A DNA stretch of 60,015 nucleotides from Alphaproteobacteria bacterium (GTDB taxonomy: Bacteria; Pseudomonadota; Alphaproteobacteria; Micavibrionales; Micavibrionaceae), in assembly GCA_018000295.1 (NCBI GenBank), contig JAGNKE010000004.1, forward strand, positions 1 through 60,015. The letters run 5' to 3'. Positions 31,503-40,982 of this stretch are shown in pieces (the first letter of the stretch is position 1; each line of letters begins with the position of its first letter). The translations under genes were made by a program, and so were the position numbers. Below the pieces are notes generated by a model. That model did not search any database. It worked only from the letters and a program-made list of their open reading frames with translations, and was not told the DNA's origin.

Positions 31503-33542
31503 ATGTCTTCACCCGCTCTGAAACGATCTGCCATGGAAACACCCCAATTATCTTCTGGAAACTGCCTGACAGGGCATCCGGTCCATCCACGGACGGATCA
31601 AATCGTCACATTATACGGGGGGCAGCAGGTCGATTGTTCAGAGGCCGTCAGCGAGTACATCTCCGGTTCCGACTGGCGGATCAACGCTAACGCCAACACG
31701 GGTTACTCGAATGCCGGAATGATTAACAACGTCGCGGGCAAGGTGATCGCCAATTTCTGGCTGGATGAAATCTACAGTCCTGAAGAAGGAACGGCGCACC
31801 GCCACGGCGATATCCACATCCACGATCTCGACTGTTTGACCGGATATTGCGCCGGCTGGTCGCTGCGCGAACTTCTCAACAGCGGGTTTAACGGCGTTGC
31901 AGGGCGCGTATCTTCCCGCCCGCCCCGCCACTTCCGCGAAGCCTTGGGGCAGATGAGTAATTTTCTGGGAATCCTGCAGTCCGAATGGGCCGGGGCTCAG
32001 GCTTTTTCCAGTTTCGATACGTATCTGGCACCTTATGTCTTTTACGATCAGCTCTCCCTCAAAGAAGTTAAAAAAGCGATCCGGCAATTCGTTTATAACC
32101 TCAATGTTCCGGCACGCTGGGGCCAGTCGCCCTTTACCAATATTACGCTGGATATTACCGTCCCCGAAGATCTTCAGAATCAGTGTCCGACCTTCAATAA
32201 TCTCCACCTGTTTAAGGGCATAGAAAGGGACGATCTTCTCCTAAAGGCGCAAGGCCGGGACATGGGGATTCGGACCCTTGAGGACGTGACGTTCAAGCAT
32301 TTCACCCCCGAGATGGAAATGATCAACATCGCCTATTATGAGGCCATGACCGAAGGGGACTCAACCGGACAGCCATTTACCTTCCCCATTCCTACGGTCA
32401 ATATTACGGAGGATTTTGATTGGGACAGCAAGGTCGCCAAGGCCATTTTTGAGAACACGGCCAAGGTCGGATCGTCCTATTTTCAGAACTTTGTCGGCAG
32501 TCAGTTTCTTGTCGATCCGGTGACAAAGGAACGCAAACCCAACCCCGAAGCCTACTCTCCCGGTGCGGTTCGTTCGATGTGCTGTCGGCTTCAGCTTGAC
32601 CTCAGGGAACTACTAAAACGCGGTAACGGTCTGTTCGGTTCCGCCGAGATGACGGGTTCCATCGGAGTAGTCACGCTGAACATGGCGCGTCTGGGCTTCC
32701 GCTTCAAGGGCGATCTTGCGGGATTGATGGGGGAGATAGACCGCCTGATGGATATTTCCAAATCCACTCTGGAGAAAAAACGGATCTTCGCGCAGAAAAT
32801 GTACGACCGCGGTCTCTATCCCTATACGGCGCGTTACCTTCCGTTTTTCCGCAACCATTTCTCGACCATCGGCGTGAACGGGATGAATGAAATGATTCGC
32901 AATTACACTGGCGACGCTTATGACATCACCGATGAGCAAGGCATCAATCTCTGCCTTGAGGTTCTGGATCATATGCGTGCCAAATTGGTAGGTTATCAGG
33001 AGGAAACAGGAAATCTCTATAATCTTGAAGCCACCCCGGCGGAGGGAACTACATACCGTTTTGCGAAAGAGGATAAAAAAAGCTACCCTGAGATTATCCA
33101 AGCCGGGACAGGAGAGAATATATACTACACAAACTCCTCGCAGATTCCGGTCGATCACACCGACGATCCTTTCGAGGCTCTGGAACTGCAGAACCGTCTG
33201 CAATGCAAATACACTGGCGGAACCGTTCTTCATCTGTATATGAATGAAAAACTCTCAAGCGCTGAAGCCTGCAAAAGGTTTGTAAAAAAAGTCATCAGCA
33301 CCTATCAGATGCCCTACATCACGGTCACGCCTGTCTTTTCAGTTTGCGATACGCACGGCTATCTGAACGGGGAGCAGGCAGAATGTCCGCACTGTGAGGC
33401 CAAAACCAAAGTTTGGACTCGCGTCATGGGGTATTTCCGGCCTGTAGACAGCTTTAACAAAGGCAAACAGGGCGAACACCGTCAGCGCCGCCATTTCGTC
33501 GAGGACTGGGTGGAGACTGGAAACCTGTTTACAGGCGTTTGA
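31503..33542 (+). CDS. nrdD: NrdD, anaerobic (class III) ribonucleoside-triphosphate reductase
   Basis: A 679-residue glycyl-radical enzyme making dNTPs without oxygen. The radical site is Gly643 in RVMGYFRPV. A C-terminal metal site (SVCDTHGYLNGEQAECPHCE) precedes it, and the active-site region includes TGYCAGWSLRELLNSGFNGV and GSIGVVTLNMARLG. The reading frame extends upstream to 31452, but ATG 31503 has AAGGAG six bases before it. The activase gene follows after three bases. The oxygen-sensitive enzyme fits its FNR box. Confidence 0.96.
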   Translation: MSSPALKRSAMETPQLSSGNCLTGHPVHPRTDQIVTLYGGQQVDCSEAVSEYISGSDWRINANANTGYSNAGMINNVAGKVIANFWLDEIYSPEEGTAHRHGDIHIHDLDCLTGYCAGWSLRELLNSGFNGVAGRVSSRPPRHFREALGQMSNFLGILQSEWAGAQAFSSFDTYLAPYVFYDQLSLKEVKKAIRQFVYNLNVPARWGQSPFTNITLDITVPEDLQNQCPTFNNLHLFKGIERDDLLLKAQGRDMGIRTLEDVTFKHFTPEMEMINIAYYEAMTEGDSTGQPFTFPIPTVNITEDFDWDSKVAKAIFENTAKVGSSYFQNFVGSQFLVDPVTKERKPNPEAYSPGAVRSMCCRLQLDLRELLKRGNGLFGSAEMTGSIGVVTLNMARLGFRFKGDLAGLMGEIDRLMDISKSTLEKKRIFAQKMYDRGLYPYTARYLPFFRNHFSTIGVNGMNEMIRNYTGDAYDITDEQGINLCLEVLDHMRAKLVGYQEETGNLYNLEATPAEGTTYRFAKEDKKSYPEIIQAGTGENIYYTNSSQIPVDHTDDPFEALELQNRLQCKYTGGTVLHLYMNEKLSSAEACKRFVKKVISTYQMPYITVTPVFSVCDTHGYLNGEQAECPHCEAKTKVWTRVMGYFRPVDSFNKGKQGEHRQRRHFVEDWVETGNLFTGV

Positions 33543-33545
33543 CAG

Positions 33546-34301
33546 ATGGCGCTCACGCCTCAAAGTTCTAAAACCACCCGAGGACGCCCGGAGGATCATC
33601 CGGGCGTCCTTCCGGTCTATTCCGTAACGCCCTTCACCATGCTGGACTTTCCCGAACGGACGGCCTGTATTATCTGGTTTTCGGGGTGCAATATGCGCTG
33701 CCCCTACTGCCATAACCCGAAGGTCGTCAAAGGCAAGGGGCGCGGCGATATCGGTCAGGTCATGGACTTTCTGCAAAGACGGCAAGGTCTTTTAGACGGC
33801 GTGGTCCTCTCCGGCGGCGAAGCCTCAGCTTACCCCAGATTACCCTCTTTTATCAGGGATGTGAAAGCGCTGGGCTACGCTGTTAAGCTGGATACGAATG
33901 GGTTGCGCCCGGATATTATTGAGGATTTCCTGTCCCAAGGGTTTCTGGATTACATCGCACTCGATTACAAAGCACCGCCGGAGAAGTTCAAAACAGTGAC
34001 GGGGACCGATAAATATGACCTCTTCTCCCGGACCCTGGAGATATTGTGCTCTCAAAAAGCAGTAGAGTTTGAGGTTCGTACGACTGTTCATACGAGCCTT
34101 ATAGATGAAAATGATATTACAAAAATTATGGCTGATTTGGAAAAGCGCGGCTATGAGGGATTTTATGTTCTTCAAAACTTTATCAATAGCGATGACCGCC
34201 CGACTTTAGGCTTAATGCCTCCTCAAAAGCGAATACTTGACAGGGCTGCCATAAAACAACATCAACCATTTAGACTAACGTTTAGAAATTTCTCTGGGTG
34301 A
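33546..34301 (+). CDS. nrdG: NrdG, anaerobic ribonucleotide reductase activating protein
   Basis: A 251-residue radical SAM protein. The cluster motif is C-x3-C-x2-C in FSGCNMRCPYCHNPK, and the SAM-binding motif is VVLSGGEASAYP. It makes the glycyl radical on NrdD, encoded directly upstream. ATG 33546 is the only upstream start giving the first beta strand (LPVYSVTPFTMLDFPER), so about 20 extra N-terminal residues are encoded over a strong hairpin (33581-33610). That leader is longer than in typical NrdG. No Shine-Dalgarno stands out, so coupling to nrdD is likely. Confidence 0.92.
   Translation: MALTPQSSKTTRGRPEDHPGVLPVYSVTPFTMLDFPERTACIIWFSGCNMRCPYCHNPKVVKGKGRGDIGQVMDFLQRRQGLLDGVVLSGGEASAYPRLPSFIRDVKALGYAVKLDTNGLRPDIIEDFLSQGFLDYIALDYKAPPEKFKTVTGTDKYDLFSRTLEILCSQKAVEFEVRTTVHTSLIDENDITKIMADLEKRGYEGFYVLQNFINSDDRPTLGLMPPQKRILDRAAIKQHQPFRLTFRNFSG
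33581..33610 (+). repeat. 12-bp perfect inverted repeat inside the 5' end of nrdG
   Basis: AGGACGCCCGGA (33581-33592) pairs with TCCGGGCGTCCT (33599-33610) around the loop GGATCA. This GC-rich hairpin begins 36 bases into nrdG. It may slow translation, cause partial termination or stabilise the nrdD part of the message. Confidence 0.75.
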
Positions 34302-34302
34302 C

Positions 34303-34316
34303 TTGATTCAGATCAA
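34303..34316 (+). promoter_or_regulatory. FNR box for the porin gene
   Basis: A perfect TTGATTCAGATCAA dyad two bases after the nrdG stop. A -10 TAGACT at 34339-34344 and a start at about 34351 fit a 30-base leader to ATG 34381. Confidence 0.87.
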
Positions 34317-34380
34317 GAGATTTTCTGAAACGCGGCACTAGACTCCGTGCCAGTTGAAGATGCGAAGTGAGGTTAAGTCC

Positions 34381-35640
34381 ATGAACAAGAAGATAATTTT
34401 ATGCCATTTGTTGGTCGGCGCCAGTTTTCTGGCATTTCCTACGCCCTCTCTGGCTGGAGATACCCCCGAGAGTCTGGTGAGCGAAGGGCAGGTCTTTGGC
34501 GAGCTTCGCTACCGCTACGAATATGTCGATCAGGACGGCCCTGCCCCGATCGCGGATGAGGCGAGGGCTTCAACCATTCGGGCAAATTTGGGAGTCAAAA
34601 CGGGCGAATATAGGAATTTTCAGGCACTGCTGGAGGCTCAAGTTGTAGCCAATGTCGGCGCCGATGATTTTAACGACACGGTCAACCGTCAAACGCAGTT
34701 TCCGGTCGTCGCTGACCCTGACAACGAGGACATCAATCAGGCTTGGGTTTCATGGAACGGTATCAAGGGGGCCGTCATAAAAATCGGGAGGCAGGGTATC
34801 AATCTCGATAACCAGAGGTTTATTGGCACGGTGGACTGGCGGCAAAACGACCAGACCTTCGATTCTGTAGTCTTCAACTACTCGGGATTGGAAAAGGCAA
34901 ATTTGACCTATGGTTACATCGCGAACGTGAATAGGGTTTTCGGCGACAAGCATCCTCTGGGCGATCTGGACTCGACCAGTCATATCCTCAATGCCTCTTA
35001 CGGCGTTGCTGACTGGCTGAAGGCCACAGGTTATGGATACTGGCTAGAGTTTGACCGTCTTCCCGCTCGCTCATCGCAGACATACGGCCTAAGATTGACC
35101 GGAAAACAGGCAATCGATGAGAATTGGGCTTTTTCCTATGAGGCTGAGGCGGCCAGACAATCTGACCGTGGGAACAATACGCTAAATTACGATGATTCTT
35201 ATTACCATATAGCACCGTCCGTCTCCGGGCATGGCCTGACGCTGACGGCGGGATATGAAGTTCTGGGCGGGGACGGAAGCCACGCCTTCCAGACTCCGTT
35301 GGCGACCCTTCACAAGTTCAACGGCTGGGCGGATAAGTTTCTGGATACGCCGGTTGCGGGCCTCGAAGATGTCTATATCAGCGCCTCCTATAAAGTATCA
35401 GGCGTTCACAAGAGCGTCGATGGAACCACTCTGAACGCGGCCTACCATGACTTCGAAGGGGAGGAAAGCGGTGATTTCGGGTCGGAGTTTGATGCTTCCA
35501 TAACCAGATCATTCGAACTGCCTAAGCCGCTTCCTATGGAAAAGCTGAACCTCATGGTCAAGTATGCGGACTATAACGCCGAAGACACGCCCTACACGGA
35601 TACGCAGAAAATCTGGTTCCAGGTGGGGGTAAGCTTTTGA
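34381..35640 (+). CDS. Outer-membrane beta-barrel protein, alginate-export/porin-like
   Basis: A 419-residue protein with a signal peptide (MNKKIILCHLLVGASFLAFP, cleavage near SLAGD). Alternating amphipathic strands run to the end and the last residues are WFQVGVSF, the usual C-terminal Phe of barrel proteins. GELRYRYEYVDQDG and the strand pattern resemble the alginate export (AlgE-like) family. Because it follows an FNR box, it may be an anaerobic anion or nitrate porin; the substrate is inferred from context only. ATG 34381 is preferred to ATG 34354, which would sit three bases after the predicted start. Confidence 0.8.
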   Translation: MNKKIILCHLLVGASFLAFPTPSLAGDTPESLVSEGQVFGELRYRYEYVDQDGPAPIADEARASTIRANLGVKTGEYRNFQALLEAQVVANVGADDFNDTVNRQTQFPVVADPDNEDINQAWVSWNGIKGAVIKIGRQGINLDNQRFIGTVDWRQNDQTFDSVVFNYSGLEKANLTYGYIANVNRVFGDKHPLGDLDSTSHILNASYGVADWLKATGYGYWLEFDRLPARSSQTYGLRLTGKQAIDENWAFSYEAEAARQSDRGNNTLNYDDSYYHIAPSVSGHGLTLTAGYEVLGGDGSHAFQTPLATLHKFNGWADKFLDTPVAGLEDVYISASYKVSGVHKSVDGTTLNAAYHDFEGEESGDFGSEFDASITRSFELPKPLPMEKLNLMVKYADYNAEDTPYTDTQKIWFQVGVSF

Positions 35641-36131
35641 TTGTAAGCCGTACCTGATAAATAGACCTGTAGAGTTTTAGCCATCGTTTATGTGTTAAAA
35701 TAGCGCTTGCGGAGAGGTTCTATCAGAAGTCTATACGAACGCCTATAAACAGCAGTAAATTCTTGGCAAGAAGGCCTTGAAAGTTCCAGATAAATGCTTT
35801 TGAAATACAAAAAGGGGGCAGAATTGGGGGCAGAGTGTAAGTTCACATTGAGACTCTCTTTTGAGTATCAAAGGCATGGCTTTTAAATGTGATTCCCATC
35901 ACCTCCAGCCGACCCTTCGCTCCCGTTCATTCTCATTCGCTGACGTTCAAAAAATCCTTATAAAACAAAGGACTCCAAAGCTGCTTGCGTTCATGCTAAT
36001 ACTTTTTCCTCTGAAAAATATCTAAAAAAACAAGGACCAGACCCTAAAGTTTGCTAACTCAGAGTAAGCCTGTTAAAATTCTTTCATTATTAATGGGTTT
36101 ATAGAAAAGCGCGATAATTTAAGGAATGAAC
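35641..36131. other. Gene-free stretch with a possible integration (att) scar
   Basis: No gene is seen. A direct repeat gggggcag-aatt-gggggcag lies at about 35814-35833. About 60 bases further, gattcccatcacctcca (about 35891-35907) looks like the 3' T-arm and acceptor end of a tRNA (Ser-like) or tmRNA, without the rest of the RNA. Such a tRNA-end fragment next to short direct repeats is what a tyrosine-integrase attachment site leaves. No integrase gene is present. The remainder is A/T-rich and holds the start region of the next gene. Confidence 0.4.
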
Positions 36132-37244
36132 ATGCCAGACCCCTCAGAAGGCCTATCCGTTAGCGATAATAGGCAGACTCAGTTAAATGCCGAACAGGCA
36201 CGGCAGGCTCTGAGAAGACTGCTGGATACAACAAACCCCGATCCCATGGACGTTGTAGCTTTGGACCGTATCATCAATCCGCGAAAATACGACCGGGACA
36301 TGGATATTTTTGGTTTTGGCGGTTTGGGTTCGATGTTGGGTTTTTCGCATACGGAAATGAGGATGGTAAATAATTCCTCCGAGGAAGGTGTGCTTCACCA
36401 AAGGTCGTTCACGATCTGGCTTGAAAAACTAGACGGTAATCAGGAATATCAGCAGATCGAAGCAAAGCTCGATGAAATGCGGCAGACTGCACAAAAGGAT
36501 CCTAATTACAAACTTTCAGGAAATCCTGAGTTTGATCAACTGTATCAGAGACGTCAAGATATCCAAGACGGCCTGAAAATAATAGCGCAACATCAGGCGG
36601 AGCGGGAACTGGGTATAACCGATGCCACCGCAAGGAGAGAAATTGGAAGCGGCGAACATCTTTTGAAGGCGCACCCCGAGCTTGATTTCGGCAAAAGAGA
36701 TGATCTGGTGAGCAGAGCCTACATCGACGCCGCTCTGGCAACGTCAACGACCACCAACAGCGAAGGTCAGGCTCTTTCGACCGAACTTTCCCGGCAACTG
36801 ACTGAGGCTCGGCAGGCTCTAACAAGCGCAGTTGAGAACCTTGGCAGGCTCAAAGCAAATCCTTCAACTGATCCTGTCACTTTAGCTGCTGCTAGAACCC
36901 AAACATCCTTTGCCCACAATGTGCTAAGTGATTTGCAACATCAAAATAAAGTGTATCCCGATTATTCCAACATATTTGATGCTGAGCAAAAGCAAAGAGA
37001 ACTCGATGCACAAAGGCAGGGAGGACTTGAAACTGGCCGTGCAGTACCCGCTATCCAGAAAACAGGGGCTTCAGCTTTTGATCAGCTTGATCGGGGGGCT
37101 GTTGTTGCCCAGGGAGACAAGGGCATGATAGCTGAGCTCACTGCTTTGGGCTCCGTACCTGCGGGACTGGCGAACGATCCGGACGCTTTAAGCGGTGGTG
37201 CCAGATTCGATAACGGAGTAACTCTGCAAAATCCTCGAATGTAA
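36132..37244 (+). CDS. Hypothetical protein, hydrophilic and helix-rich
   Basis: A 370-residue polar protein without signal peptide or membrane segment. It is rich in Gln, Asp, Ala and Leu, with likely helical stretches at residues 95-170 and 215-300. I recognise no family. ATG 36132 has AAGGA six bases upstream; ATG 36126 is too close to that site. A smaller unknown gene follows after nine bases, probably in the same transcript. Both lie just right of a possible integration scar, so they may be accessory genes. Confidence 0.65.
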   Translation: MPDPSEGLSVSDNRQTQLNAEQARQALRRLLDTTNPDPMDVVALDRIINPRKYDRDMDIFGFGGLGSMLGFSHTEMRMVNNSSEEGVLHQRSFTIWLEKLDGNQEYQQIEAKLDEMRQTAQKDPNYKLSGNPEFDQLYQRRQDIQDGLKIIAQHQAERELGITDATARREIGSGEHLLKAHPELDFGKRDDLVSRAYIDAALATSTTTNSEGQALSTELSRQLTEARQALTSAVENLGRLKANPSTDPVTLAAARTQTSFAHNVLSDLQHQNKVYPDYSNIFDAEQKQRELDAQRQGGLETGRAVPAIQKTGASAFDQLDRGAVVAQGDKGMIAELTALGSVPAGLANDPDALSGGARFDNGVTLQNPRM

Positions 37245-37253
37245 TTTGACAGG

Positions 37254-37589
37254 ATGACAGCCAATTCGGACCCACCGCCGGACTGGCAGCTCGGCCCTTT
37301 GAGCGCCGAAACACGCTGCTGCATCCTTTCCGACCCGCACGGTACAATAATAATTGTTCACGATAAGGATATTCAATCCGAACTGCAGTGGGTGGAATAC
37401 GATAGGCAGGACCAAACGCTGAGCCTGATCCACGACGAAGGCCAAATTCAGGATCTGGGTATCCGCCTCAACGACGCCATGCGACAAAATATCAGCCAAG
37501 GCTGTGAAATTACGCTCGTAAAACTGGAAAACGGCAAACTGCAAGACGAGCAGAGAGTTGTATTGGTAATTAAGAATTATGAAGGTTAG
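37254..37589 (+). CDS. Small hypothetical protein
   Basis: A 111-residue soluble protein with mixed beta-strand character (CCILSDPHGTIIIVHDKDIQ; LSLIHDEGQIQDLGIRLND). No family is recognised. The ribosome site (CAGG) is too near the ATG to be convincing, so coupling to the preceding gene is likely. Confidence 0.55.
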   Translation: MTANSDPPPDWQLGPLSAETRCCILSDPHGTIIIVHDKDIQSELQWVEYDRQDQTLSLIHDEGQIQDLGIRLNDAMRQNISQGCEITLVKLENGKLQDEQRVVLVIKNYEG

Positions 37590-37762
37590 TACCCTTTATC
37601 GCAACTGCAGTCGCCGCAAAAAAGGGTCCAAAACGGAGCGCACCGAGTCAAAAACCCGTTGACACGAGGCCGGTCTTTTTCTAAACCACTGGAGTGATTG
37701 CAAAACCGCTGACGCGGGTGGATTGAGTTGACTTTAAAATGATGCGAGGAGCATGACAGATC

Positions 37763-38941
<1,179 letters not shown>

Positions 38942-38966
38942 GAACAAAACCCTTAAAAAATCGAAG

Positions 38967-39001
38967 AACCCCGCCCGTTTCCGGCGGGGTTTGTTTTTTT
39001 A
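38967..39001 (+). terminator. Rho-independent terminator of tuf
   Basis: AACCCCGCC (38967-38975) pairs with GGCGGGGTT (38983-38991) around cgtttcc, followed by TTGTTTTTTT. It lies 25 bases after the tuf stop. Confidence 0.93.
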
Positions 39002-39065
39002 TAAAAAAGCACGAATTATTGTTATAATAAGCACTGGTCAGGATAAGTTTTTATATGAGGAAAAT

Positions 39066-39824
39066 ATGTTAAATAAATTTGGTTTAACGATGCTCGTATT
39101 TTTAGGTATGGCTTTGTGGCCGATTCCGAGCTTTGCCCAGGAGGAGTCTGTCCCCTTACAACCAACGCTTCAAGCCCCCCAATATCCTGATGTTTTACCT
39201 TACTCGGAATTGGCCTGTAAAAACTATGAGGAAAAAATCAGTTATATTTATAAAGGATCCAGACGTTCTAGCACTATGGGACCATTAAGAGTAATGTATT
39301 CAAGATGCCCTTACTATGACCCATTCGGGGAAGAAACTTTAAGGAGTATGCTGAAATTATCAGAAATGGCGAAGAGCAAGGATCCTTTAGAAGCTATAAA
39401 CTCCATCAAAGATTATAAAAATTTGGTTCGTAAGCATCTTGCGAATCTGTCTGTTGTCCAGATGGCTATGGAAATAAGCAGGGAGGACTCCAGATACGGC
39501 GATCCTGATTTTTTTAGAGAAGTAAAAAAAATGATTACGGAAAGTCTGACTGAAAAAAAAGGTGACGGAACGGAGTTATACAGGCCAGTAAAAATTACAA
39601 CGATGGGCGAACAAGACTACATAGTATCTAAACAAGACGGAAAAGTTGAAAAAAGCGAAATAATAGAGGCAAACGGCATCTTCTATAATATATATGACTT
39701 TGTCGCCTCAGATAAGAAAACACGCTACAGCCTGTTTCTGGATATAACCACACCAATGTCGGCTATTAAAAGCCGAAGCAAGGAGTTGGAAAAAAGCAGA
39801 AAGCTGGATCTAAATGTTCAATAG
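39066..39824 (+). CDS. Secreted hypothetical protein
   Basis: A 252-residue protein with a signal peptide (MLNKFGLTMLVFLGMALWPI, cleavage near SFAQEE). The mature part is polar and mostly helical with two Cys. I recognise no family. The open frame runs back into tuf, but ATG 39066 with AGGA upstream, after the tuf terminator, is the sensible start. The gene is A/T-rich compared with tuf. It converges on the coiled-coil protein gene of the secretion locus. Confidence 0.7.
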   Translation: MLNKFGLTMLVFLGMALWPIPSFAQEESVPLQPTLQAPQYPDVLPYSELACKNYEEKISYIYKGSRRSSTMGPLRVMYSRCPYYDPFGEETLRSMLKLSEMAKSKDPLEAINSIKDYKNLVRKHLANLSVVQMAMEISREDSRYGDPDFFREVKKMITESLTEKKGDGTELYRPVKITTMGEQDYIVSKQDGKVEKSEIIEANGIFYNIYDFVASDKKTRYSLFLDITTPMSAIKSRSKELEKSRKLDLNVQ

Positions 39825-39842
39825 AAAAACTTAGGAAAAAAT

Positions 39843-40886
39843 CTACAAATTTTGGCGGTTTCGTGTCTCAATTTTTATTTTCTGCTGATAGAGAATTTGG
39901 ATTTTCTCTTGAACACTATGGGCACCTTCAAGCTCATTGAGAATATCCTGTAAAATTTTTTGCAAAGAGACCTCGTTGTGCGTAACGGCGCAATCCTTTC
40001 CATGAATTGAACCTCCCTGACCCATACTGTTTTCTGCAGGCAATAAAAAAGATTGAATAGAAGAGACGAGTTCCAAAATGGCCTGTTTATCGCTCTGGCT
40101 TAAATCAGGAGGGAGGATATCTCTCTCAAAACGCCTAAAAAGATCAGAACAGTTAAAATCAGTATTTAGTGTACGGGCTGACCGTAACTCAGAAAAAGGG
40201 CTCTCATTATTTACATAGGGAGTATCCAGCCACTGTATGTTTGAATAGTCTTCCGTATCCCCGCTGGCAGTTTCGAGAGCATTGAAGTTGCTTGTTTTTT
40301 TCTGCTCCTCGTTGTTTGTGATTAAGCCTTCTTCCTGAAGCGGAGCGGTCTCTAATATCTGAGATTTAGAGGATTCCGGTTGAACAGAGGGATCGAGTTC
40401 AGAGTGCTGATATCCGGTTTTAACAATAGAGCGGGGATGACTCTCAGAAACATTTCCCTCAAGGTTGGTCCGCAAGACAGGCGAATTAGAGCTTTCTTCG
40501 TATTCTTTTAAAAGGGCCTTCCCCTCATTCTGATCGGAAACTGTACCATCAGATTTTGACAAATCAGCGCCCAACCTCTGCCTCAATCCCTTATTCTCCT
40601 CCTCAAGCTGCGCCACCCGGCTTTCAAGAAGGCGCAACTCTCTCCCATCTTTTTGCGATTGTGAAAGTCCAAGAACATCCTGCCCATTTGTACAAACGGA
40701 GAGTTTGTTACGCAGCGACTCCTTCTCTTTCTCCAGAAGGCTGAATTTCTCATAAAAGCCGCGAAGCGTCTCCTGATCGACACAACTGGCATCAACTTCA
40801 TCGTCAACGGCGAACGACCCCGCGCTGTGCCCAAAAATACACAACGTGAGTAATAGCCAACAATGAAGCATTACTAGTTTTTTCAT
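39843..40886 (-). CDS. Secreted coiled-coil protein next to the type I secretion genes
   Basis: A 347-residue protein with a signal peptide (MKKLVMLHCWLLLTLCIFGH, cleavage near SAGSFA). A heptad-rich segment lies at residues 45-105 (SLLEKEKESLRNKL, LESRVAQLEEENKGLRQRL). A long polar, Ser/Glu-rich linker and a helical C-terminus with two Cys follow. No family is recognised. It follows the TolC-like gene on the same strand after 96 bases, so a periplasmic or surface accessory role in RTX export is possible but unproven. Confidence 0.6.
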   Translation of the reverse strand: MKKLVMLHCWLLLTLCIFGHSAGSFAVDDEVDASCVDQETLRGFYEKFSLLEKEKESLRNKLSVCTNGQDVLGLSQSQKDGRELRLLESRVAQLEEENKGLRQRLGADLSKSDGTVSDQNEGKALLKEYEESSNSPVLRTNLEGNVSESHPRSIVKTGYQHSELDPSVQPESSKSQILETAPLQEEGLITNNEEQKKTSNFNALETASGDTEDYSNIQWLDTPYVNNESPFSELRSARTLNTDFNCSDLFRRFERDILPPDLSQSDKQAILELVSSIQSFLLPAENSMGQGGSIHGKDCAVTHNEVSLQKILQDILNELEGAHSVQEKIQILYQQKIKIETRNRQNL

Positions 40887-40982
40887 AACAGAAATTTGAT
40901 AGGGACAAGAACATATCCCCGTATTCAGATTAATTAAGATTCAGGGAAACCCCATCCATTATTTAGGCTTTTCCTCCTTTCG

